A stretch of DNA of 64,000 bases, from contig CAVQWS010000019.1 in assembly GCA_963717725.1 (NCBI GenBank), positions 62,001 to 126,000 on the forward strand, read 5' to 3'. Source of the DNA: AC-32 sp963717725 (GTDB taxonomy: Bacteria > Actinomycetota > Thermoleophilia > Gaiellales > Gaiellaceae). The number at the start of each line of letters is the position of its first letter. Position 1 is the stretch's first letter. The notes under the pieces were generated by a model that did not search any database, was not told where the DNA came from, and saw only the letters and a program-made list of their open reading frames with translations. Position numbers and translations under genes: made by a program. Positions 1 to 8,696 of the stretch are shown here, piece after piece.

Positions 1-199
1 GCCCGCCGGGCAGGCCGAACAGCGCGAGCCCGATCACCTCGGCCGCGACCATGAAGGTCGTCCTCGTCGCCGAGCCGGTCGTCAGGAGCACGAACCAGGG
101 CAGCGCGACCCAGGTCATCTGCGCGCCCGTGGTCGAGATCACCTCGGCCGAGAGCAGCGCGAGGATCGAGCGGTCGCGGAGCATGTCGCTGCGGCTCAT
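1..199 (-). CDS. MFS transporter, N-terminal part (runs off the window)
   Basis: Reading leftward from ATG at 199, the frame stays open to the window edge and gives 66 residues. It begins MSRSDMLRD and continues with a hydrophobic segment around ALLSAEVISTTGAQMTW and then WVALPWFVLLTTGSA. This is the usual first helix of an MFS exporter of the enterobactin-exporter/MFS_3 type. The start codon overlaps the stop of the preceding MFS gene (ATGA at 196-199), so the two are probably translationally coupled and last in the operon beginning at 2902. Substrate unknown. Only the N-terminus is visible, so the family call rests on short hydrophobic pattern and context. Confidence 0.75.
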   Translation of the reverse strand, partial: MSRSDMLRDRSILALLSAEVISTTGAQMTWVALPWFVLLTTGSATRTTFMVAAEVIGLALFGLPGG

Positions 200-1487
200 T
201 CGTCCGCCTCCGGGAGCTCGCGCAGGTGCGGGATCGGCGAGGGCAGCAGCCAGAGCACGCCGGCGATCGCGCCGACGGTGGCGATCCAGAGCGTCGGGCG
301 CAGGCCGATCCAGGTCCCGAGCGCGCCGCCGGCCAACGCGCCGAGCGGCCGCACGCCGTAGTTGACGACCATGTAGGCGCCGGCGACCCGCGCCCGCAGC
401 CGGTCCGGGACGAGTGCGGTCGTAATCGCCGCGGCCGAGATGTCGAGCAGCATCACGCCGAAGCCGGAGATGAACTCGGCCAGGAACAGGCAGGCGTAGA
501 TCGGCCACCGGCCGCCGCCGGCGAGCGGCACCAGCACGAGCGGCGCCGGAAAGAGCACGCAGCCGGCGACGTACACCGGGCCCGACGCCGAAGCGCCGGC
601 TCAGCCGGCCGGTGAAGAGCGAGCCGAGCACGCCACCCACCGCGCCGGCGCCGAGCACGAGCCCGAGCACGCCCGGCCGCACGCCCAGCGCGCGCGTCGC
701 GTAGAGGATGAAGAGCGCGAAGAAGACGAAGTTGAAGAAATTGATCGTCGCGGTCGAGAGCAGCTTCGCGCGGACGATCGGCGAGCCCCAGATGTAGCGC
801 ATCCCGGCCTTCAGGTGGCCGCGCCCCGCCTTCTCGGTCGGCGGCTCCTGCGGGTGGATCGAGTGCATCGTCAGCGCCGAGAAGACGAACGAGAGCGCGT
901 CGACGACCAGCGCGACCGGCGCCGAGAACACCTGCACGAGCGCCCCGCCGAGGCTCGGCCCGGCGACGTACGAGAAGGCGCGGCTGCCGTTCAGCAGCGA
1001 GCTCGCCTCGAGGTAGCGCTCCCGCGGCACGAGCGACGACGAAGAGCGTGCTGTACGAGACGTAGAAGAACACGCTCAGCGTCCCGATCAGGAAGCTGGC
1101 GACGTAGAGCTGGGTCAGCGTCAGCACGCCGAACGCGTAGGCGATCGGGATCGCCGCCAGCGCGGCCGCGCGGCCGAGCGCGGTGACGATCATCGTCTGG
1201 CGCCGGCGGCCGTGGCGGTCGACCCACGCGCCGGCGTGCAGCGAGAAGAGCAGGTTCGGAAAGAGCATCGCCGCGGTGAGGTAGCCCATCTGCGCCGCAC
1301 TCGCGTCCAGCACGAGCACGCCGACGAGCGGTAGCGCGATCAGCGTCGCCTGGTCGCCGAAGAGCGAGACCGTCTCCCCCACCCAGAAGCGGCGGAAATT
1401 GCGCTCCTGAAGGGCCCCGGGGAGCCGAATCAGGCGTTGCGGAGCCGGCGCGACGACCGCGCCCGTACTGGGATCGTTGGGGTTCAT
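196..1487 (-). pseudogene. MFS exporter, reading frame broken by two indels
   Basis: The start at 1487 gives MNPNDPSTG, then a typical MFS N-terminus (NFRRFWVGETVSLFGDQ, later AWVDRHGRRRQTM). Homology-like sequence then moves to a second frame at about 1035 (ERYLEASSLLNGSRAFSYV) and to a third at about 580 (YVAGCVLFPAPLVLVPLAGG), ending at 196. Removing one base at each site restores one protein of about 430 residues with 12 hydrophobic segments, the normal MFS_3 length. Two clean +1 shifts in an otherwise intact gene suggest consensus errors, but true inactivation is possible. It overlaps the DUF4097 gene upstream (ATGA) and the next MFS gene downstream, so it lies in one operon. Substrate unknown; efflux is likely from the family. 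Confidence 0.8.
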
Positions 1488-2344
1488 GCCCGGGAGACGG
1501 TGATGTCGCCGCTCATCGTGTTCGCACGGAGCTCGACGCTCGGGCCGTTGCCGTCGGGCGGCAGGTCGGAGACCGGCAGCTCGGAGCGCACCTCGCCGGA
1601 GCGCGAGCGGGCGTCGACCCAGAGGGATGTGCCTTCGCGGATGCCGACCTTGAGGTCACCGGAGGCCGACTTGAGGGTCACCTTGCCGCTGACGACGCTG
1701 CCGAGCTCCTGGTCGCCGGAGGCGGTGTTGATCCCGACCGACGAGCCGGCCTCGCGCACGAGCACGTCGCCCGAGGCGGAGTTGACCGAGAGCTCGCCCT
1801 TGACCTCGCGGAGGATCACGTCGCCCGAGGCGGAGTTGATCTTGGCCTCGCCGGCAATCGAGCGGATCTGCACGTCGCCGGAAGCGGTGTTCACGCGCGT
1901 GTCGCCGCCGACCGAGGCGATTTGGACGTCGCCGCTCGCCGCGTTGATGTTCGCCTCGCGAGCGATCTCGCCGAACTCGACGTCGCCGGAGCCGGTCTCG
2001 ACCTCGACCGAGCCGAAGCGGCCGCGGCCCTCGACGTCGGCCGAGCCGGACTTCGTCTCGACGCTCGTGCCCTCGGGGCTGGTGACGACAACGAGCACTT
2101 CGGCGTTGCGGAAGATTCCGCGGCCACGGTCGCGGACGTCGATCACGACCTCGTGGCCGTTGCCGCGCTCGCGCAGCTCGACCCGCGCGTTCTCGACGGC
2201 GGCCGTGCTCGCTTCGTTGCCGCGGAGCGGCTCGAGCACGACCGTCGTCTCCTGCACCTCCGCGGTCTCGAGCCGGACCTCGCCCGCCCCGAGGCGGATG
2301 TCGAGGCGGGTCTCGCCAGGCGTCTGGAAGGTCTCGGTCCTCAT
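1484..2344 (-). CDS. DUF4097-type beta-strand repeat protein
   Basis: The 286-residue product has no signal peptide or membrane helix. It is built of short repeats in which SASGDV, TASGDV and AASGDV recur about every 19-20 residues (middle third), the signature of DUF4097 right-handed beta-helix or adhesin-like proteins. The ATG at 2344 overlaps the stop of the 31-aa gene upstream, and its stop overlaps the MFS start at 1487, so expression is tightly coupled. Such proteins are often found beside small regulators and membrane proteins, but their biochemical role is not established. The repeats are protein-level: the matching DNA repeats are imperfect and in frame. Confidence 0.8.
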   Translation of the reverse strand: MRTETFQTPGETRLDIRLGAGEVRLETAEVQETTVVLEPLRGNEASTAAVENARVELRERGNGHEVVIDVRDRGRGIFRNAEVLVVVTSPEGTSVETKSGSADVEGRGRFGSVEVETGSGDVEFGEIAREANINAASGDVQIASVGGDTRVNTASGDVQIRSIAGEAKINSASGDVILREVKGELSVNSASGDVLVREAGSSVGINTASGDQELGSVVSGKVTLKSASGDLKVGIREGTSLWVDARSRSGEVRSELPVSDLPPDGNGPSVELRANTMSGDITVSRA

Positions 2345-2436
2345 CGCGGACGCCTCACGGGCGGACGCGGCGGCAGCTGCGGCCGCTTGTCGACGCGGAC
2401 TTCGACGTGACCGAACGGGATCGGGAAAAAGGCCAT
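2341..2436 (-). CDS. 31-residue proline/arginine-rich micro-protein
   Basis: An ATG at 2436 follows a very strong Shine-Dalgarno sequence (GGAGGGG, in 2441-2448) that lies against the stop codon of the regulator gene upstream. The frame reads MAFFPIPFGHVEVRVDKRPQ and ends in a Pro/Arg-rich tail. Its TGA overlaps the ATG of the DUF4097 gene (2341-2344), the same coupling used between the other genes here. It could be a genuine small protein or a translated leader that carries ribosomes into the DUF4097 gene. The strong ribosome-binding site and exact stop/start fusion are what support it. No family recognised. Confidence 0.6.
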   Translation of the reverse strand: MAFFPIPFGHVEVRVDKRPQLPPRPPVRRPR

Positions 2437-2449
2437 GGTTCCTCCCCTC

Positions 2450-2902
2450 CTAGCCGCGGGCATAGCCCGTCAGCCGGTTGCCGGATTGGGCCGCCGGGGC
2501 GGCCGTGGAGCTGCGCGAGAGCGCGCGGACGATCCAGGTGTTGACGGAGACGCCCTCGCGGCTTGCTGCGGTCTCGAGCGCGCTCTTCAGCGCGTCGGGC
2601 AGCCGCAGGCTGATGCGGGCGGTGTACGCCTCGTCGGCCGCGGCGGCCGGGGCCTCGGGCTCTTCGCTGACGAACACGAGCTCCGGGTCCTGGCCGGTCA
2701 GCCGCACCTCGACGTGGCCGCCGGGAAGCTTCTCGTTCAGCTCGAGCGCCACTTCCGAGAGCGCGTCGAGTAGGCGCAGGCCGACCGAGGCCTGGAGCGT
2801 GAGCACGAGCCGACCGGCCACCTCGGCCGTCTCCTCGTTCCCCAGCTCCGCGACCGCCGACAGGTCGGCCTTCAGCGCGTCTACGAATCTCTGTAGCTGC
2901 AT
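2450..2902 (-). CDS. Ribbon-helix-helix (CopG/HicB-antitoxin-like) regulator
   Basis: The product has 150 residues. The C-terminal third has the ribbon-helix-helix pattern: a strand (ARISLRLPDALKSALE) followed by two helices (TAASREGVSVNTWIVRALS), as in CopG, Arc and HicB antitoxins, which bind tandem DNA repeats as dimers. The N-terminal 90 residues look like a separate helical/beta region with no family I recognise. No partner toxin is seen; the next genes encode a micro-protein, DUF4097 and MFS exporters. There is no Shine-Dalgarno sequence before the ATG, and a promoter ends only nine bases upstream, so the mRNA is probably leaderless. Likely the autoregulator of this operon (inference). 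Confidence 0.75.
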   Translation of the reverse strand: MQLQRFVDALKADLSAVAELGNEETAEVAGRLVLTLQASVGLRLLDALSEVALELNEKLPGGHVEVRLTGQDPELVFVSEEPEAPAAAADEAYTARISLRLPDALKSALETAASREGVSVNTWIVRALSRSSTAAPAAQSGNRLTGYARG

Positions 2903-2903
2903 C

Positions 2904-2925
2904 GTGACGTCACTATGACATCACT
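2904..2925 (-). promoter_or_regulatory. Tandem 11-bp repeat, probable operator of the RHH gene
   Basis: On the minus strand two adjacent 11-mers, AGTGATGTCAT and AGTGACGTCAC, differ at only two positions. The second contains the palindrome TGACGTCA. They overlap the -10 region and end one base before the start codon of the ribbon-helix-helix gene at 2902. Tandem half-sites at this spacing suit RHH dimers, so autorepression is the natural reading. No binding data are available; this is inferred from position and repeat structure. Confidence 0.5.
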
Positions 2926-2940
2926 CATGGTGTCTGTCAA
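2912..2940 (-). promoter_or_regulatory. Promoter of the RHH-DUF4097-MFS operon
   Basis: On the minus strand a perfect -35 box TTGACA (2935-2940) is followed after exactly 17 bases by CATAGT (2912-2917), which matches TATAAT at four of six positions. Transcription would start about two to four bases before the ATG at 2902, giving a leaderless message, in line with the lack of a ribosome-binding site. It overlaps the tandem repeat described separately. Confidence 0.6.
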
Positions 2941-2943
2941 GCG

Positions 2944-3495
2944 TCACCTTGACGAGTAGAGGGAATCCCTGTATCCACGCCGATAAAGCGTCTTCAGGTG
3001 CTCGACCCGCTTGACGTAGTGGCGCGTTTCCGAGAAGGCGATCCCCTTCCCCTCGCGCCGCCAGGTGTCGACGTTCTGCTGGCCGGCGTTGTAGGCGGCG
3101 AGGGCCGTGCGCTCGTCGCCGTACTTGTCGAGCAGGTGACGCAGGTACCACGAGCCGTAGCGGACGTTGATCTCGGGGTCGTCCAGATCGGAGACCCGGA
3201 ACTTCGAGCCGCCGGTGTGGACGGCGATCCCCTTCGCCGTGTCCGGCAGCAGCTGCATCAGGCCGATCGCGCCGGAGCTCGAGCGCGCATGCGCGTGGAA
3301 CTTGCTCTCCTGGTAGATCACGCCGGCGAGCAGCGCCGGGTCGAGCCGGTAGTTGCGCGCGTGCCCGCGAACGATCGCGTCGTAGCGCAGCGGGTAGCGC
3401 AGGCGCACGTACCAGGCCGGCTCGGTCGAGTGGACGTACGCGAAGATCCCTCCGAGCGCTGCCCCCACGAGGACGAGCGCGAGCAGCTTCCTCAC
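2944..3495 (-). CDS. Lytic transglycosylase, SLT domain, membrane-anchored
   Basis: A GTG at 3495 overlaps the coaE stop and yields 183 residues. Residues 1-20 form one hydrophobic anchor (LLALVLVGAALGGIFAYV). The rest is an SLT/goose-lysozyme-like domain with the catalytic glutamate in YQESKFHAHA, then SSSGAIGLMQLLPDTA and, towards the end, ALAAYNAGQQNVDTW. These enzymes cleave the glycan strands of peptidoglycan outside the membrane. Length and motif order are normal for short actinobacterial SLT proteins. It is the last gene of the polA-rpsA-coaE stretch. Confidence 0.88.
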   Translation of the reverse strand: MRKLLALVLVGAALGGIFAYVHSTEPAWYVRLRYPLRYDAIVRGHARNYRLDPALLAGVIYQESKFHAHARSSSGAIGLMQLLPDTAKGIAVHTGGSKFRVSDLDDPEINVRYGSWYLRHLLDKYGDERTALAAYNAGQQNVDTWRREGKGIAFSETRHYVKRVEHLKTLYRRGYRDSLYSSR

Positions 3496-4080
3496 CGCAT
3501 CAGCTCCCGCAACACCGCCTGTACGAAGTCGTCGAGCTTCTCCAGCGAGCCGTCGTTGACGTAGGCGAAGTCGGCCTGCGCGATCTTGACCGAGTCTGGC
3601 AGCAGGCGCGGCTCGCGCTCCTCGGCGGCGACCTCGCTGCGGACGCCGCGCACCTCGGGCGGCGCGGTCACGACCACGACCGCGTCGAAGCGGTCCTGGC
3701 CGCCGACCTCGTAGAGCAGCGGCACCTCGGTCGCACTCACCCGGGGAGGGTCGTCCAGCTCGGCCAGCCGCTCGCGCCAGCCCATGTACTCGTCGACGAC
3801 CAGCGGGTGCAGCAGGGCTTCGAGCCAGTCGAGCGACTCGCGCGTCGGCGAAGACGATCTCGGCGATCGCGCCGCGGTCGACGTCGCCGTTCTCGGCGAA
3901 GACCGCGTCGCCGAAGCGCTCGCGCAGCGCCTCGCGCACGGACTCGTCCTCCTGCAGCAGGCGGTGGACGATGTCGTCGCTGGAGATCACGGCGGCGCCG
4001 TGTCGCGCGAAGGCGGCGAGGGCCTCGCTCTTGCCGGCTCCGATGCCGCCCGTGATGGCGACGGCGATCGGTCTCGCCAA
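3492..4080 (-). pseudogene. coaE: Dephospho-CoA kinase, frame broken by one indel
   Basis: CoaE phosphorylates dephospho-CoA in the last step of coenzyme A synthesis. The N-terminal half (from TTG 4080, two bases after the rpsA stop) has the P-loop ITGGIGAGKSEALAAF and ISSDDIVHRLL. The C-terminal half (VPLLYEVGGQDRFDAVVVV, KIAQADFAYVNDGSLE) is in another frame. The shift is at about 3842, where removing one base of GCGCGAG gives DAESLDWLEALLHPLV joined to the rest. The gene is essential in most bacteria, so an error in the sequence is likelier than loss. The stop overlaps the transglycosylase start. Restored length is about 196 residues, normal for CoaE. Confidence 0.85.
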
Positions 4081-4081
4081 G

Positions 4082-5521
4082 CTACTCGGGCTCGTCGGCG
4101 GGAGCCTCGGCCTCGGCGGCCGGCTCCTCAGCTGCGGGCTCTTCGGCAGCAGTCTCTTCGGCAGCAGGCTCTTCGACAGGCTCTTCAGCCGCTTCCGCGA
4201 CCGGCTCTTCCGCTGCGGGCTCCGCCTCGGGCTCAACCTCCGGCTCGGGCTCAGCCTCGGGCGCCGCCTCGTCCAGCGGCGGTGCCTCCTCCAGCGGCGG
4301 TGCCTCGGGAGCCGCCGAGCTCTCCGGGAAGACTTCCTCCGAGAGATCGAGGTTCGGCGTGCCCTCGACGGCCTCGGCATCCTCGGCGCGCTCGGTCACA
4401 CCACCGCCCTCGACCCGCTTGAGCGAGAGCGAGAGGCGGCGCCGCTCGGCGTCCACCTCGATGATCTTGGCCTTGACCGAGTCGCCCTGCGAAACGACCT
4501 CGCGCGGGTTCTCGACGTGATGCTGCGCCAGCTCGGAGATGTGCACGAGCCCCTCGACCCCCGGCATGATCTCGACGAAGGCGCCGAAGGTGACGACCTT
4601 CGTGACCTTGCCCTCGACCTCGTCGCCCTCGTGGTAGGTCTCGAGCACTTGCTGCCACGGGTCGCTCTGGGTCTGCTTGAGGCCGAGCGAGATGCGCTGG
4701 CGCTCGCGGTCGATGTCGAGCACCTTGACCTTCACGTCCTGGCCGATCTCGAGCACCTCGGACGGATGGTTGACGTGGCTCCAGGAAAGCTCGGAGATGT
4801 GGATCAGGCCGTCCATCCCGTCGAGGTCGACGAAGGCGCCGAAGTCGACGATGTTCGAGATCTGGCCGTCGACGACGTCGCCTGGGTTGAGCCGGTCGAG
4901 GATCGCCTGCCGCATCTCCTTGCGCTCGTCCTCGAGCACGGCTCGGCGCGAGAGCACGACGTTGTTGCGCGAGCGGTTCAGCTCGATCACCTTCGCGCGC
5001 AGCTCCTGGCCGAGAAACTCGTCGAGGTCCTGGACGCGGCGGATGTCGACCAGCGAGGCGGGCAGGAAGCCGCGTACGCCGAGGTCGAGGATCAGGCCGC
5101 CCTTGACGACCTCGATCACCCTGCCGAGCACCGGCTCCTCGGACTCGGCCGCGCGCTCGATCGCCTTCCACGCCATCTCGAAGCGGGCGCGCTTCTTCGA
5201 CAGGATCAGACGGCCCTCGGCGTCCTCTTTCGTCAGCACGAGCGCGTCGATCTCGTCGCCCAGGTTGACTTCGTCCGCCGGGTTGACCGAGCGCCGGATC
5301 GAGAGCTCGGCGACCGGGATCACGCCTTCCGACTTGTAACCGATGTCGACGAGCACCTCGTCCTTGTCCACGCGCACGACGGTGCCGTGGACGACCTCGC
5401 CCTCGTTGATCGTCGGGAAGGTGGCGTCGTAGTTCGGGACGCGCTCGCCGTCCTCCGTCGTCGTCCAGACGGAGTCCTCGTCGAGCTGCGTGCCCTCTCT
5501 GTTCACGGTCTCACTGGCCAT
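4082..5521 (-). CDS. rpsA: 30S ribosomal protein S1
   Basis: The 479-residue product has four S1 RNA-binding repeats (about residues 37-110, 125-190, 207-280, 294-365), with typical motifs GYKSEGVIPVAELS, VKGGLILDLGVRGFLPAS, NIVDFGAFVDLDGMDGLIH and VVTFGAFVEIMPGVEGLVH. S1 helps bring mRNA to the 30S subunit. A C-terminal tail of over 100 residues is almost wholly Glu, Ala and Pro, so it is strongly acidic and probably disordered. Four repeats plus a tail is the usual actinobacterial form. coaE follows after one base, a pairing common in actinobacteria. Confidence 0.95.
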   Translation of the reverse strand: MASETVNREGTQLDEDSVWTTTEDGERVPNYDATFPTINEGEVVHGTVVRVDKDEVLVDIGYKSEGVIPVAELSIRRSVNPADEVNLGDEIDALVLTKEDAEGRLILSKKRARFEMAWKAIERAAESEEPVLGRVIEVVKGGLILDLGVRGFLPASLVDIRRVQDLDEFLGQELRAKVIELNRSRNNVVLSRRAVLEDERKEMRQAILDRLNPGDVVDGQISNIVDFGAFVDLDGMDGLIHISELSWSHVNHPSEVLEIGQDVKVKVLDIDRERQRISLGLKQTQSDPWQQVLETYHEGDEVEGKVTKVVTFGAFVEIMPGVEGLVHISELAQHHVENPREVVSQGDSVKAKIIEVDAERRRLSLSLKRVEGGGVTERAEDAEAVEGTPNLDLSEEVFPESSAAPEAPPLEEAPPLDEAAPEAEPEPEVEPEAEPAAEEPVAEAAEEPVEEPAAEETAAEEPAAEEPAAEAEAPADEPE

Positions 5522-5572
5522 CGAGAAGTCGGTCAGTATAGCCGTGGAGCGGCTTCCCGCCTGGCTTCGCGC

Positions 5573-6105
5573 CTAGCGGGGCGAGGGGCCGGAACCGCAG
5601 AGGCCGGCGTCGTACGTCAGGGTCGAGCCCTTCTTCGTGATCTCGGCCGAGATGACCCGCTGAGCTCGCGGTTCCCAGCTGGACAAGCAGGCCGCCCGCG
5701 ATCGGCTTGGTCGTGATCAGTGCACCCTTTCGCCATGGTGCAGCTGAAGAGCCGCTGCTTCGTGGCGGTCTTGCTCCGCTGGATCGGCCCGCCGACCTTG
5801 CCCGACTTGCCACGGCACGCCTTGGCGAAGCTCGTCAGCTTGTTCGAGGCCGCGAACGCGAGGAAGGCCGAGTTCGGATACCCGGAAACGTGTTTGTAGA
5901 CCTCCAGATGCGGGGTCTTGTAGGCCGAGAAGCCGACACTCTTGATCGCGCCGTGGCCGTTCGGCCAGAAGAGGAAGACGAGCGTCTTCTGGTTGCAGGA
6001 GACATTCGGCAGCGCCGCCGAGGGCGCTGACGTGGCGGAATGCGTCGAGGCGCCCGCCGCGACCGCACTGAGAACCAAGACCCCTAGGAGCAGAAGCCGC
6101 CGCAT
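5573..6105 (-). pseudogene. Small secreted protein of unknown function, frame broken twice
   Basis: From ATG 6105 the product starts with a signal peptide (MRRLLLLGVLVLSAVAAGAS) followed by a Cys-containing domain (PNVSCNQKTLVFLFWPNGHG, FAKACRGKSGKVGGP, RLFSCTMAKG). The plausible continuation is KGALITTKPIAGGLLVQLG in a second frame (shift at about 5722), then VISAEITKKGSTLTYDAGLC in a third (shift at about 5662), ending at TAG 5573. Each shift is repaired by deleting one base, giving about 176 residues. Four cysteines suggest disulfides outside the cell. No family recognised. The two shifts match the +1 pattern seen in other genes here. Confidence 0.55.
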
Positions 6106-6134
6106 GCGCGGCCTTTAGCGCGTTCGGGCGGTGT

Positions 6135-8696
6135 TCAAGACTTCGCCTCGTTCCAGTCCTCGCCCACGCCGACGTCCACCTCGAGCGGCGGGTCGAGCGG
6201 GTAGGCGCGGCACATCTCCTCGCGCACGAGCGCCTTGATCGCGCTCACCTCCGCCTCGGGAACCTCGAGCAGGAGCTCGTCGTGCACCTGCAGCACCAGG
6301 CGCGCCGCTCGCCCCTCGTCGCGCAGGCGGCGGTGGATCGCGACCATCGCCGCCTTGATCACGTCGGCCGCGGTGCCCTGCATGACCGAGTTGACCGCGA
6401 GCCGCTCGCCGAGCGAGCGCGTCTGCCGGTTCGAGGCGCGGATCTCCGGCACCGGCCGCCGCCGGCCGAGCAGCGTGGTCACGTAGCCGTCGCGGGCGGC
6501 CTGCTCGATCGTCCGCTGGATGAAGTCCTGCACGTGCGGGAAGCGCGCGAGGTAGGCGTCGATGTACGCCTGCGCCTCGTCGCGGGGGATCTCGAGGTTC
6601 TCGGAGAGGCCGAAGGACGAGATCCCGTAGATGATCCCGAAGTTGACCATCTTGGCCACGTTGCGCTCGTCCTTCGTCAGCGTCGCGCGCTCCTTGCCGA
6701 GCACCTCGGCGGCGGTGGCTGCATGGATGTCCTCGCCGGCCTCGAAGGCCTCGCGCAGCTTCGGCTCGCCGGAGACGTGGGCGAGAATGCGCAGTTCGAC
6801 CTGCGAGTAGTCGGCCGAGAGGAGCTTGTGCCCGGCCTCGGCGATGAAGGCCGAGCGGATCTCGCGGCCGAGCTCGGTGCGGATCGGGATCGCCTGCAGG
6901 TTCGGGTTGGTCGTCGAAAGGCGCCCGGTCGCCGCGACGGCCTGGTTGAAGGTCGTGTGCAGCCGGCCGTCCTCGCCGATCAGCGTCGGCAGCGGGCCGA
7001 GGTACGTGTTCAGCAGCTTCGAGTACTCGCGCCACTCCTCGATCACGCCGACGATCTCGTGCTCGCCGCGGATCGAGCGCAGCACGCGCGTGTCGGTCGA
7101 GTAGCCCGTCTTGCCCTTGCGGCCGGGCGTGAGCTGCAGCTGCTCGAACAGGATCCGCGCCACCTGCTGGGTGGAGCCGAGCATGAACTCCTCGCCCGCC
7201 AGCTCGTACGCCTTCGCCTCGAGCTCCTCGACCCGGTCGGCCAGGCGGGCGGTGATCTCGCCCATCCGGTAGGTGTCGACCTTGACGCCGGCCGACTCCA
7301 TCGCGGCCAGCACCTCGGTCAGCGGCAGCTCGATCTCGCGGTACAGAGACTCCGCCCCGCGCTCGCGGACGCGCTCGAGCATCGGCTCGCGCAGCCGCAG
7401 CGTCGCGGCGGCGTGGCGGACGAGCGCGGCGGTCTCCTCTTCGGCCTCCGGCACCGGCAGCAGCTCGACGCCGTACTCGGCGGCGAGGTCGTCGAGCGCG
7501 TACTCGGCCCGGCCGGGCTCGATCAGGTACGCCAGGATCATCGTGTCGTCCGTCGCCGCGACCCGCAGCGACTTGGCGTCATGCGCGACCAGGTCGCCCT
7601 CGAGCCGCTCGGGCCGCGGCGAGATCACGACCTCGTTGCCGTTCGCCAGCGCGATCCGGTCCGGGTCGGCGGCAACTCCTAGCGGCCCGGGGGCAAGTAA
7701 CAGACTGTTACTTAGTTCCTCGCGCCAGGGGACCTCGACGCCGGTCGGAACGAGCGGCGTCGCGGCAGGCAGCGCCTCGTCGAGCTCGTCCACGCGGTTG
7801 AGCAGGTTGCGGAACTCGAAGCGCCGGAACATCTCCTTCAGCTGCGAGCGGTCGGGCGGCGAGAGCACGACCTCGGCCGGGTCGAAGTCGAGCTCGAGGT
7901 CGCGGCGCATGGTCGCCAGCTCCTTCGCGGCGCGGGCCTGGTCGGCGTGCTCGCGGATCGACTTCGAGCGGGCGGGCGTCAGGTCGTCCACGTGCTCGAG
8001 CACGTCCTCCAGCGAGCCGTACTGGGCGATCAGCTGGCCGGCGGTCTTGTCGCCGATCCCGGGGACGCCAGGGATGTTGTCGGAGGTGTCGCCCTTCAGC
8101 CCGATGAAGTCGGGCACCTGCTCGGGCTTGATCCCGAGCCGCAGCTCGACGCGCTCGGGCGTATAGACGTGCACGTCCGAGACGCCGCGCGGGGTCATCA
8201 TCAGCGCGACGTTGTCGCTCACGAGCTGGAAGGCGTCGCGGTCGGTCGAGACGACCGTCGTCTTGATCCCGGCCTCGTCGGCGCGGTGGGCGAGCGTGGC
8301 GATCACGTCGTCCGCCTCCCAGCCCTCGAACTCGAGGTTGCGGTAGCCGAACGCCTCGACGATCGGCCGGAAGTACGGGAACTGCTCCCGCAAAAGGTCC
8401 GGCATCGGCTTGCGCTCGATCTTGTAGGTCTCGAGCTGCTCTGTGCGGTGCACGGGCCGCGTGTCCCAGGCGACCGCCACGCCCTTGGGCCGGTAGTCGG
8501 CGAGCAGCTTGAAGAGCATGTTGGCGAAGCCGAGCAGGGCGTTGGTGGAGAAGCCCTCACTCGTGGCGAGCTCCTCCGGGAGCGCGTAGAAGGCGCGGTA
8601 GGCGAGGTTGTTGCCGTCGACGAGGAAGAGCTCGGAGTCGCGCGCAGGGCCGTCGTCGAGCTGCAGCTCCTCTCCCGTCAGCGTCTTCGGCGACAT
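6135..8696 (-). CDS. polA: DNA polymerase I
   Basis: The 853-residue protein (start MSPKTLTGEE) has an N-terminal 5'-3' exonuclease domain (FLVDGNNLAYRAFYALPEE, GWEADDVIATLA, GLKGDTSDNIPGVPGIGDKT), a middle domain, and a polymerase domain with SADYSQVELRILAH, FGIIYGISSFGLS and LQVHDELLLEVP. It fills gaps in repair and Okazaki fragment processing. The middle domain lacks the acidic DxE motif of proofreading enzymes, so 3'-5' exonuclease activity is probably absent, as in other actinobacterial PolA. I chose ATG 8696 because an upstream in-frame ATG at 8717 would run into the divergent acetyltransferase start at 8716. Confidence 0.95.
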   Translation of the reverse strand: MSPKTLTGEELQLDDGPARDSELFLVDGNNLAYRAFYALPEELATSEGFSTNALLGFANMLFKLLADYRPKGVAVAWDTRPVHRTEQLETYKIERKPMPDLLREQFPYFRPIVEAFGYRNLEFEGWEADDVIATLAHRADEAGIKTTVVSTDRDAFQLVSDNVALMMTPRGVSDVHVYTPERVELRLGIKPEQVPDFIGLKGDTSDNIPGVPGIGDKTAGQLIAQYGSLEDVLEHVDDLTPARSKSIREHADQARAAKELATMRRDLELDFDPAEVVLSPPDRSQLKEMFRRFEFRNLLNRVDELDEALPAATPLVPTGVEVPWREELSNSLLLAPGPLGVAADPDRIALANGNEVVISPRPERLEGDLVAHDAKSLRVAATDDTMILAYLIEPGRAEYALDDLAAEYGVELLPVPEAEEETAALVRHAAATLRLREPMLERVRERGAESLYREIELPLTEVLAAMESAGVKVDTYRMGEITARLADRVEELEAKAYELAGEEFMLGSTQQVARILFEQLQLTPGRKGKTGYSTDTRVLRSIRGEHEIVGVIEEWREYSKLLNTYLGPLPTLIGEDGRLHTTFNQAVAATGRLSTTNPNLQAIPIRTELGREIRSAFIAEAGHKLLSADYSQVELRILAHVSGEPKLREAFEAGEDIHAATAAEVLGKERATLTKDERNVAKMVNFGIIYGISSFGLSENLEIPRDEAQAYIDAYLARFPHVQDFIQRTIEQAARDGYVTTLLGRRRPVPEIRASNRQTRSLGERLAVNSVMQGTAADVIKAAMVAIHRRLRDEGRAARLVLQVHDELLLEVPEAEVSAIKALVREEMCRAYPLDPPLEVDVGVGEDWNEAKS

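Noticed and set aside
1484..2344. DNA repeat array resembling CRISPR or minisatellite
   Set aside because: Repeats are in frame, imperfect, and encode the SASGDV beta-strand repeats of a DUF4097 protein. No spacers of equal length.
2926..2940. Fifth copy of the TGACAGACACGTGC repeat
   Set aside because: Only TGACAGACAC is shared; TTTCGGCAC and the spacing to TANNNT are absent. It is explained by the TTGACA promoter box.
4082..4380. Low-complexity GAG/GCC repeat as a possible expansion
   Set aside because: It encodes the acidic Glu/Ala/Pro tail normal for actinobacterial ribosomal protein S1.
3971..5716. Long plus-strand open frame across rpsA and coaE
   Set aside because: Antisense shadow of rpsA; product is low-complexity Leu/Asp/Arg with no motif.
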